Positions 57,058 to 64,000 of a stretch of 64,000 nucleotides of DNA are shown here, piece after piece. This DNA comes from Haematobia irritans. Taxonomy: Eukaryota > Arthropoda > Insecta > Diptera > Muscidae. A program made the position numbers and the translations under genes. Position 1 is the first letter of the stretch, and every line of letters begins with the position of its first letter. The notes below the pieces were generated by a model that saw nothing but the letters and a program-made list of their open reading frames with translations, did not search any database and was not told the origin of the DNA. Location of the stretch: positions 72,345,635 to 72,409,634 of the forward strand of contig NC_134398.1 of the NCBI RefSeq assembly GCF_050003625.1, read 5' to 3'.

Positions 57058-57564
57058 ATGGAAGTATGGTCAATAGACGTTTTATTTTCGAGCCTTAGAT
57101 CATCAGGTGAAATGAATCTAGCCATAGAAGACCCGAAAAACTTTAGTGCCATAGATCAAGAGGAGGCTTCTTCACGGAAGTGGGAACAAGAAGAAGAAAA
57201 GTTGATGCTTTCATTAGCTAACGGAAGAGTGTCAAACAATGCTGAGAATGAAGAAGTATTACACAGAGAATACAAATTGGTTGTGATAACCGAATGTGTT
57301 GCCAACCTCCTTTTGGCAGTTGCACCAACTATCTGTTGGCAGTTATGTCACCCGACAAATTCGGTCAACTCATTCGAATTATGGGAAATCCAACTAATAC
57401 TATATATGGAGTTGGTTGTATCAGACGATGGAATTGGCCGTTGCTTCCTTCTTCATTTGGTTGTGTCAACCAACTTTAATAGCACTATACCGAAAAAATT
57501 AATTTCATTTAAATGTTATTTTATTTTTATATTTGGTTTAAATACATTTAAATATTTGTATTAA
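57058..57564 (+). pseudogene. Unknown Polinton-block gene, probably frameshifted
   Basis: Starts MEVWSIDVLFSSLRSSG and has a Glu-rich stretch (QEEASSRKWEQEEEKLML). After about residue 85 the overlapping frame at 57294-57479 looks more protein-like (SPDKFGQLIRIMGNPTN, IYGVG, RRWNWPLLPSS), which suggests a frameshift near 57300. No domain recognised. Its promoter matches those of the other small genes here, so it was probably a working gene of the element. Confidence 0.4.
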
Positions 57565-57685
57565 ATATGTATAGCTAAATACAAATTAATGTCCTTAAAA
57601 TGTTTTAGCGGTTGGGCACACAAAATTTAATACACATCCCATTATGACTTTCAGTTGAAAGTGAAAGGGTGTGTACTTTTTTAAA

Positions 57686-57720
57686 TATAAGGGCATAAAA
57701 ATGGACCCGTATTATCAGTT
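57686..57720 (+). promoter_or_regulatory. Orphan TATA-initiator pair
   Basis: TATAAGGG at 57686-57693 and TCAGTT at 57715-57720, 31 bp apart, with no intact gene downstream. Decayed codons (LLLIAEFVPIV) are visible near 57800-57840. Confidence 0.4.
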
Positions 57721-57991
57721 TGTACATATAAGTTAATTTTGGTCGGCATCTGTTCCTACAGACACGTTTGGACAAGCAAGCCAATTTTGAAAACACAAGT
57801 GATGAACTTCTTCTTATTGCTGAATTTGTCCCGATAGTGTGCTAGGCATTATGAAAAATAAATAACATTTGAGTGGTGGCCCTATGGTCCTTTGTATCCA
57901 TTTGGGTCCGTCGTACAATGTTGGCATAATATTTGATTAGTACTTAAAAATAAATCAAATAATATTAGTTAGATTTTGGTGCACTCATGTT

Positions 57992-58023
57992 TATAAAAAC
58001 AGTTCAGAACCTACCACTCAGTC
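57992..58023 (+). promoter_or_regulatory. Second orphan TATA-initiator pair
   Basis: TATAAAAA at 57992-57999 and TCAGTC at 58018-58023, 28 bp apart. No intact frame follows. Confidence 0.35.
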
Positions 58024-58397
58024 GGTCATCATCAAAAGAATACTTTGGACTGCATTGTGGATGCCAATAAAATTGGCTTTAAATCGTCCATTGTGATGTT
58101 TAATTTGATAGAAATAATATCTCTTTGAGCACAAAATAATTAACAAAAATTGAAGTGACATTTAAAAATATTTCAAATAGAATTCGGTTGTGAATACTGT
58201 ATGTCAGTGCTGATTTCTGAATGGCAGTTACGAAATTTATTTAAAGTTGGTCGTGCCAACTGAATTCAAAACAAAAGCTTCACAATATATACATTTTGTT
58301 GCTTCAACCATTTGTCTTGTATCACAAACGAAATTCTATTGAAATGATTGCCAAATGATACTAAGCATGAAGAAATGATTGCATTAAAGGAAATAGA

Positions 58398-58718
58398 TTG
58401 GCACAACTAGTATATAGTTCTAAAAGTAGAATTTTCATTATCAGAACCGATTTCCAACCAAATTGTTCTCTGTGTGTAGGTGAACATTTACACATTATGG
58501 AAAAATATAAGGCAGTGATTCGGGAGCGAGAGGAACGAGGAGGAAAAAGGTGTAAATCGCTGGAGGATATCATTAATGAGAGAAAAGTCAAAAATAACAA
58601 GCTAAGCATTGCTAAAAAATATGTACTCTCTAAATTTTTATTAATAATAAAAATAAAAAATAAAAACAAAGCTGAAACTTCTTTTTATTATGTGGAGGGG
58701 GAAACGAATGAGTGGTAG
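58398..58718 (+). CDS. Unknown small protein fragment
   Basis: 106 codons. The middle (CSLCVGEHLHIMEKYKAVIR, then REERGGKRCKSLEDIINERK) looks like a short zinc-binding and charged helical protein, whereas the C-terminus is Lys/Asn-rich low complexity. The true start may be the ATG at 58497. Function unknown. It lies just upstream of the YLP-R gene. Confidence 0.3.
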   Translation: MAQLVYSSKSRIFIIRTDFQPNCSLCVGEHLHIMEKYKAVIREREERGGKRCKSLEDIINERKVKNNKLSIAKKYVLSKFLLIIKIKNKNKAETSFYYVEGETNEW

Positions 58719-58742
58719 TGCAACCAAATTGACTGACCATGT

Positions 58743-58780
58743 TATAAATAGTCGAAGTTTTTCAATATCGGTATTCAGTT
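58743..58780 (+). promoter_or_regulatory. Core promoter of YLP-R gene, copy C
   Basis: TATAAATA at 58743-58750 and TCAGTT at 58775-58780; the initiator A is 34 bp from the TATA start. ATG at 58798. Confidence 0.7.
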
Positions 58781-58797
58781 ACAATTAGAAATACACG

Positions 58798-59100
58798 ATG
58801 GCAAGCAACAAGTTAGTGGAAAGTTTCAATCCTCTGTCGATAAATGTTGAATACCTTATAGGAGACGCCTATAGGACAACAACCAAATTTGGTGAAAAGG
58901 TTGTCCTAAAACTCAATGATGGAGTTTTATATCTACCCTCAAGGTTCAATTCGTTGAGTGAAGAGGACATCCAGCGCTTGAATGAAGGAACATTCTCCAT
59001 TACCAAGGTGCCGCTTAAAGAAGGAGCTGAATTTACAAAACTAGTTCTGAACGAAGTATTGTTGACACCAGAAACTTATTATGTACCATATTTGGGTTAA
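58798..59100 (+). CDS. YLP-R small Polinton protein, copy C, intact
   Basis: 100 residues, no breaks. It starts MASNKLVESFNPLSI and carries YLIGDAYRTTTKFGEKVV, YLPSRFNSLSEEDIQRLN and FSITKVPL, ending YYVPYLG. It is the closest relative of the N-terminal half of the fusion at 48042-48539 and a distant relative of the genes in the palindrome. It lies 217 bp upstream of the BIR gene in the same direction. The retention of one plan across three diverged blocks argues that it was under selection in the element. Function unknown; a small nucleic-acid-binding protein is possible. Confidence 0.7.
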   Translation: MASNKLVESFNPLSINVEYLIGDAYRTTTKFGEKVVLKLNDGVLYLPSRFNSLSEEDIQRLNEGTFSITKVPLKEGAEFTKLVLNEVLLTPETYYVPYLG

Positions 59101-59250
59101 GAAATTAAAAAAAAAAAATTCTATAATTTTTTGTAAAACTTGACATTTTCATTCATTTTCATTCTTTTTTATTTTTGGTTGTGATAATGGGGGAAATGAA
59201 AAGGAAAGGGAAGGGTGGGTTAGTGGCAAACTATTATTCACTTTCACTAG

Positions 59251-59286
59251 AATAAAAGCGTCGGCATACTTGGTCGTAACCACAGT
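59251..59286 (+). promoter_or_regulatory. Core promoter of the BIR gene
   Basis: AATAAAAG at 59251-59258 and CACAGT at 59281-59286, 32 bp apart. The ATG at 59318 follows. Confidence 0.5.
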
Positions 59287-59317
59287 ATACAGAGTTACTT
59301 GCACTGAAACGAAAAAG

Positions 59318-59806
59318 ATGAGTGAAGTAGAGAAATTAAAAACACCAGGCGTAAACAAAAGTCTACTCTATCGGGAAGATGAGCGTTGTAAGACTTTTCA
59401 ATCTTGGTCGGGAAGGCATACAAATTGGAAAGAGATGGCAATGAGTGGTCTTTTTTATACTGGCGAACACGATGAAGTCAAATGCTACTTCTGTCATGTG
59501 GAAACACATTCTTGGCAGCCAGATGATAATGTAATATCTGAGCATATGTGATGGTCCCCGATTTGTCCACTGTTGAGGGGGTATTCTAATAATAACATTG
59601 CATTGTGTGAGGAAGAGCTAAAGCATATACTCCAACCAATAGGATACCATACCTGCGGATTGAATATGGAGCGAGCGGAAGTGAAAATTAACAACAATGT
59701 ATCCATAGCTAATTATGTTTTCCACATTTACAATCTTGGGCATGTATTTCTATTATATGGTTTAACTTTTCTTGTTCTAAGCAGTGTAAATAAAGGTACA
59801 AAATGA
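59318..59806 (+). pseudogene. BIR-domain (inhibitor-of-apoptosis-like) gene in a Polinton, one nonsense mutation
   Basis: The start at 59318 (MSEVEKLKTPGVN) is chosen because it follows the promoter; an upstream in-frame ATG at 59270 precedes the likely start site. Residues about 25-90 form a single BIR domain: RCKTFQSW, GLFYTGEHDEVKCYFC, SWQPDDN, then the last His and Cys. The zinc ligands have the exact spacing C-x2-C-x16-H-x6-C. A TGA at 59549-59551 falls between the last His and Cys; the related copy at 48 kb has Arg there. The frame continues past it to 59806. BIR proteins of insects and baculoviruses bind caspases or their activators and block cell death. There is no RING domain, so at about 160 residues it would be a single-BIR protein. 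Confidence 0.8.
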
Positions 59807-59843
59807 TATAAAAACGCAATTTTATTTTTGGTTTATTGTTTAT

Positions 59844-60105
59844 TTATTCATCATTAATAAAATTTTGTACACGGGAAAAAATTGTTTCTAAATATACAAA
59901 AAGTTTGAAAACATTATTGAGAGCGCATTTAAATCTATTATCGGTATGAATTTCACATGATGTGTAATAGTTATTCAGTTTTGAAAAGCTTGTCTTATAC
60001 TCTAGATTAATGATATTAACATCTAAGTATTTCATTAGAAAATCTTTTTTGGCTTCCCCAAAGAAGAAGATGTAGTCGTAGCAATTGAGTGGCGAAAGAA
60101 TTTCT
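59844..60105 (-). pseudogene. VDFQ-family Polinton gene, C-terminal part (copy C)
   Basis: The minus-strand frame has LSPLNCYDYIFFFGEAKKDFL, then VNIINLEYKTSF and the C-terminal CALNNVFKLFVYLE to the stop at 59844. The N-terminal two thirds are missing; the sequence passes at about 60106 straight into the MW gene on the other strand. It converges with the BIR gene, 37 bp apart. Confidence 0.65.
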
Positions 60106-60107
60106 CG

Positions 60108-60586
60108 TGCTATGTGGCTTCATCTGATGACCTACAGGGAGTATATACAGCTGAGACTGGATCAGTTTGAGTTTTTCGACTCCTTCAACCTGTTGAATGA
60201 TGTCCCCAATGAACATATCAGATACGATTTTCGTCAAAAGGATGGTGAATGTTTTCTAGTTTTCCGTCAAAATAATGGAAAAATCAAAATTGATGGAGAA
60301 ACATGGCGCTCGATCACACGCATTGGCATATTTTTAACAAAATTTGTGTGTTGGAATGCGATTTTGCAGAAGCAGATATTTAATTTTTATTTTAATTTCT
60401 ATATTCCTACTTGTGCTAGGTTAAAAAAAAACCTACATTCAAATAAATGAAATTGTAGGATTTTATGAAAAAGAAGTAGTGATTGATTTAACTCGTCTTT
60501 GTTTTGAATTTGGTAGAAAAATGAAGAGTATTATTAAAAAACATGTGGAAATTTATAATATGTACACTACTATAAATAATGTATAA
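60108..60586 (+). pseudogene. 'MW' Polinton gene, copy C
   Basis: From MWLHLMTYREYIQLRL through FEFFDSFNLLNDVPNEHI and GKIKIDGETWRSITRIGIFL to NAILQKQIFNFYF the frame is open. A frameshift near 60420 (A run) moves the end (VVIDLTRLCFEFGRKMKSI) to another frame ending at 60586. The N-terminus is lost at the junction near 60106. Two repeats of a 'W-x-x-(L/I)' helix separated by a beta-rich linker give it a PC4-like feel, but I cannot support a function. Orientation and neighbours match copy B. Confidence 0.55.
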
Positions 60587-60643
60587 ATGAATAATAATAT
60601 AAAAAAACTACTTGTTTTGTTTTTTGTTTTCTTTTTCTCTTCA

Positions 60644-62635
60644 TTAAAATTTACTTAGGAATAAAAGGCACAAGTGGCCGCAATTAAAAGAATTAAATTT
60701 CTGTACTCGATTATAATTGTAATTTATTCTCTTTCCTAAATAGTTTAAAATTTCTAAGGGCGGTTGCAAATTTCCGAAGCTATCGAAATATTCAACCAAA
60801 TCTTTTTTTTTGTAATACGCCACCCAATGCGTGCCACTTCCCTTGTAGGTGTCGAGATTTGCTATACCACACTCAATTGTGTGAGGCTTTTTCGGTAATG
60901 TATCCCTCATATAGACACCTCTAAAATATGGAATGTGTTTTGTGGCAAATTAAATCAAATCATTATCTGTTAACGCTCTCTTGGGTAGCTCTTTTACAAG
61001 TTTTTATACCCTTCACCACTACTGTGGTACAGGGTATAATATGTTTGTGCATTTGTATGTAACGCCAAGAAGGAAAAGTCTGAGACCCATCGTTTAGTAC
61101 ACCGATCGTCTTAGAATTAAATTCTGAGTCGATTTAGCGATGTCCGTCTGTCTGTCTGTTGGTGTATTTTTGTGTGCAAAGTACAGCTCACAGTTTTAGT
61201 CCGATTGTCCTAAAATTTGGTATATTGTCCTGTTTCGGCTCAAAGACGATCCCTATTGATTTTGGAAAAAATCGGTTCAGATTTAGATATAGCTGCCATA
61301 TATATTTTTCACCGGTCATAATTGGCGTGTATATCAACCGATCTTCCTCAAATTCCGTACATCCGAATATTTTATGAGTCTCGAAAAACTTGCAAAATAT
61401 CAGCCAAATCGGTTCAGATTTAGATATAGCTCCCATATATAGCTTTCGCCCGATTTACACTCACTTGCCCACAGAGGCCAATTTTTTGCTCCGATTTAGT
61501 TGAAATTTTGCACAGGTAGTAGAATTAGCATTATAGCTATGCGTGTCCAAGTTGGTTGAAATCGGTTTAGATTTAGATATAGCTCCCATATATAGCTTCC
61601 GCCCGATTTACACTCAAATGACCACAGAGGCCAACTTTTTGCTCCGAATTAGTTGAAATTTTGCACAGGGAGTAGAATTAGCATTGTAGCTATGTGTGCT
61701 AAATTTGGTTGAAATCGGTTCAGATTTAGATATAGCTCCCATATATAGCTTTCGCCCGATTTACACTCATATGACCACAGAGGCCAATTTTTAACTCCGA
61801 TTTAGTTGAAATTTTGCACACGGAGTAGAATTAGCCTTGTAGCTATGCGTGCCAAATTTGGTTGACATCGGTTCGGATTTAGATATAGCTCCCATATATA
61901 TGTTTTTCTGATTTCGACAAAAATGGTCAAAATACCAACATTTTCCTTGTTAAATCGTCACTGCTTAGTCGAAAAGTTGTAAAAATGACTCTAATTTTCC
62001 TAAACTTCTAATACATATATATCAAGCGATAAATCATAAATAAACTTTTGCGAAGTTTCCTTAAAATTGCTTCAGATTTAAATGTTTCCCATATTTTTTT
62101 ACTAAAATTGTGTTCCACCCTAGTGCATTAGCCAACTTAAATTTTGAGTCTATAGATTTTGTAGAAGTCCATCAAATTCTGTGCAAATCGAGTGATACTT
62201 AAATGTATGTATTTGGGGCATACCTTTATATATAGCCCCCAACACATTTGACGGATGATATGGTATCGAAAATTTAGATCTACAAAGTGGTGCAGGGTAT
62301 AATATAGTCGGCCCGTCCGACTTTAGACTTTCCTTACTTGTTTATTTTCCGTTGGTGGGTGTTGTTGTTTTCATTCTCATTGATTACTATACCCATACCC
62401 TTCTTTAAGGGTTTTAGGTAAAGGCCTTTACCAGTGCCACACTCTCCATTGCACGGTTATGACGTACATTTTCCTCTAGTTGTTGCTTAGCATTTTTGGC
62501 AGAGTTAACTGCTTTGGCTATGGATGCACCACATGACGCCAACGCACCTACAGCACTGAGTGCTGTTAAAATTGGTATCGTGCTTATTTTTGTATGGGCA
62601 GGCATAAGAACATATATTGTTTTTATTTGTGTCAA
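60644..62635 (-). pseudogene. Polinton pX-like - adenain protease gene, copy C, split by a MITE
   Basis: From 62635 the frame has a small-residue-rich stretch (ALSAVGALASCGASIAKAV), then KQQLEENVRHNRAMES and a damaged pX-like segment. The MITE at 61005-62341 intervenes. The protease continues at 60990 with an in-frame stop near 60950, then an open stretch to 60644: THWVAYYKKKD (His), YFDSFGNLQPPLEIL (Asp) and NCGHLCLLFLSKF (Cys), with the triad complete. This is the best-preserved protease core in the window. The PLA2 part seen in copy B is missing; the gene now abuts an ATPase fragment at about 62640. Confidence 0.8.
61005..62341. mobile_element. 1.3-kb MITE with internal tandem units
   Basis: Starts TTTTTATACCCTTCACCACT, with a small hairpin (CCACTACTGTGGTACAGGGTA), and ends GGGTATAATATAGTCGG...TTACTTGTTTA. 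The middle has four units of about 150-160 bp with GATTTAGATATAGCTCCCAT and GTTGAAATTTTGCACA. Of a type common in fly genomes. It interrupts the protease gene inside an A run. Confidence 0.75.
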
Positions 62636-62639
62636 TCAT

Positions 62640-62884
62640 ACACACGAATTCCAAAACATTTAGTACGAGATAATGCAAATTTTAACATTATATTCAAACA
62701 AGATGAAATGAATTTAAAACATGTTTACGATGATAATGTTCTAAGTGACATGACATACGATAAATTTAAATAATTATGTCACGAATGTTGGAAAGAAAAG
62801 TATCAATTTTTAACAATATGTAAGGATAACGAAATTAATGATGGACGATATAGAAAAGGTTTCGATACATATATTCAAGTTTAG
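62640..62884 (+). pseudogene. Polinton packaging ATPase (FtsK/HerA type), C-terminus
   Basis: Reads IPKHLVRDNANFNIIFKQDE and LKHVYDDNVLSDM, then a stop (TAA near 62773) in place of a codon before LCHECWKEKYQFL, then NDGRYRKGFDTYI to 62884. This is the conserved end of the genome-packaging ATPase of Polintons. The P-loop part is missing to the left. It lies upstream of two structural-type genes on the same strand. Confidence 0.75.
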
Positions 62885-62929
62885 TAATGAAAAGCAATTC
62901 ATTTAAAACAAACTTAATAATGGACATGG

Positions 62930-63651
62930 TGAAATCGAACTTAATACCCAGCTTGAAAGTTCTTTTAAACCGCTGACAGTTCCACCGAATAAATTTCTTA
63001 AGTTATCACATGAAACGAAACCCAATCATTTCGCAGGGAAACTAACAAAGAAGGAAATTAAATTAGAGGAAAATGAAAAGTTAACAACACCCGTGAAAAA
63101 CACAAAAGTCGAAAAGGATGATGATGATAATAATGATAATTTCTATTCACAATCGGAAGATGAGGATATTTTGTATGACCTGAACACCTTACAAAACAAT
63201 AAAAAAGCTGGATACATGTTTTGGACCACATAAAGATAGCGATGGCGTTTGGAAGTTCGGAAATAGTGGCCTTCAATTGACCGATGATAAAATTATAATA
63301 GGAAATCAAAGATGGGGTCGCACTCCGGGTCTATTTGAACTTCTTTTTTATAAAAATCCCCAGAATTATGATAAATCAGAATTGGAAATCTATAAGAAAA
63401 TATTGATAAATACGAATGCCCATAAAAGAGATTACATGTCCGAGGGAAAAATTAAAGCAAGCAAGGGTTTAAAATACACCAATATTATAAAGAATTTATT
63501 TCAATCTACTCACGTGGGTGATGGATTAATGAGTGTAAACATGCGACCCCCAAACTATACATATTGGGATGACCCCAATGAATTGATTTATCGTCTCAAG
63601 CTGTTGATTGCATCTCAAAATGCAGGTCATAATAACCAAATAATGAAATAG
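62930..63651 (+). pseudogene. Polinton-associated protein with a GTPGL-W/F-L domain
   Basis: A charged N-terminal region (KKEIKLEENEK, DDDDNNDNFYSQSEDEDILYD) is followed after a frameshift near 63205 by the conserved domain GVWKFGNSGLQLTDDKIIIG, GRTPGLFELLFYKNP and ILINTNAHKRDYM. It ends in DDPNELIYRLKLLIASQNAG. I recall such domains in arthropod proteins listed as DUF8207; the name should be checked. Its place between ATPase and coiled-coil gene suggests a virion component. The true start is not clear. Confidence 0.6.
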
Positions 63652-63722
63652 TATCAATTATAGAGGAGCTAAGAGAAGCAAATATAATTTACTAACAATT
63701 GTTTGGGAATTTTATTATCAAG

Positions 63723-64000
63723 ATGAGTGTCGACAAGTTCGGACACTTCTCAGACTCAGAAATTCTACGAAGAAATGCTCAAAAAATTTTGGGAATTACT
63801 TTTGACCGGTATTATAACGATATACAAACTAAAAAAATTAAAAATTTGGGTGCACCAACAGAAGATCGAGACGCAGTCAAGAAAGCTTACTTACAAGCAC
63901 AAATCACGCGCTCACAAGAAATATTCAAAAAAGAGTTAAGCGTTGAATTTTACAAAACGCAGGAGCAGATTTCGGAATTGAAAACTTCACTAGCAAACAT
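63723..64000 (+). CDS. Coiled-coil virion-type protein, 5' part, runs off the window
   Basis: Open from MSVDKFGHFSDSEILRR to the window edge without a stop (92 codons). It contains IKNLGAPTEDRDAVKKAYLQ, an instance of the 'N-L-G-x-P-x-x-x-x-D-A-V-x-K-x-Y' motif that I know from trimeric phage and virus fibre proteins. A heptad-like EFYKTQEQISELKTSLAN stretch follows. It starts 71 bp after the preceding gene on the same strand. A structural (spike or fibre) role in the Polinton virion is inferred. Confidence 0.65.
   Translation, partial: MSVDKFGHFSDSEILRRNAQKILGITFDRYYNDIQTKKIKNLGAPTEDRDAVKKAYLQAQITRSQEIFKKELSVEFYKTQEQISELKTSLAN

Noticed and set aside
49..64000. Bacterial or phage origin of the adenain, polymerase B and PLA2 genes
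   Set aside because: They are surrounded by and interrupted by insect retrotransposons, SINEs and MITEs, and show eukaryotic TATA-initiator promoters.

Overview
This window reads as an insect nuclear genome, most likely a higher (calyptrate, muscid-like) fly. It is AT-rich, has no long uninterrupted host gene, and is densely packed with nested transposable elements of dipteran type: R1-like, jockey-like and CR1-like non-LTR elements, Ty3/gypsy, hAT, Tc1/mariner-type and Harbinger-type non-autonomous elements, and a tRNA-derived SINE. The species call is inference. The only host-gene sequence recognised is a damaged piece of a PDI/CaBP1-like thioredoxin domain at 6.5-6.8 kb.

The main theme is a graveyard of Polinton/Maverick (adintovirus-like) elements. 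Protein-primed family-B DNA polymerase remnants lie at 7.5-9.0 (+), 14.3-16.6 (-), 18.3-20.3 (+) and 20.8-26.4 kb (+, the fullest). The last two lie in a 2.75-kb tandem duplication. Major and minor capsid genes lie at 26.6-29.35 kb (-), converging on the polymerase. Three further blocks (40.1-44.9, 44.9-48.6 and 58.7-64 kb) hold a gene set sharing one order: [PLA2-pX-like-adenain protease] - [unnamed 'MW' gene] - [unnamed 'VDFQ' gene] - [BIR gene] - [small 'YLP-R' gene]. The 58.7-64 kb block adds an ATPase C-terminus, a structural-type gene and a coiled-coil gene that runs off the right edge.

Layout: 0-5.5 kb, R1-like and RNase-H LINE remnants with nested TA-flanked and TTA-flanked elements; 6.4-6.9 kb, a TIR-bounded segment carrying the PDI fragment; 7.5-9.0 kb, a polymerase remnant split by a hAT element; 9.0-14.3 kb, a 5.3-kb transposon with long inverted termini and a nested element bearing two tRNA-like sequences; 14.3-29.4 kb, polymerase copies and capsid genes; 29.4-40.1 kb, a gypsy element broken by a CR1-like LINE, a second LTR and a 2-kb periodic non-coding repeat; 40.1-44.9 kb, a near-perfect 4.7-kb palindrome with iterons at both outer ends; 44.9-48.6 kb, a second Polinton block; 49-55.6 kb, LINE remnants, one with a 2A-like motif; 56-64 kb, a third Polinton block.

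Nearly every Polinton gene carries a frameshift, stop or insertion. A few small genes remain open: the YLP-R genes at 43.8-44.2 and 58.8-59.1 kb, and the end-truncated gene at 63.7 kb. Many of these small genes keep a compact core promoter (TATA box, then a TCAGT-like initiator, usually 31-34 bp apart), which suggests independently transcribed virus-like genes. The strongest leads are the BIR-domain gene and the PLA2-protease fusion in one Polinton lineage, the giant palindrome with iterons, and the mobile elements carrying head-to-head tRNA-like sequences.
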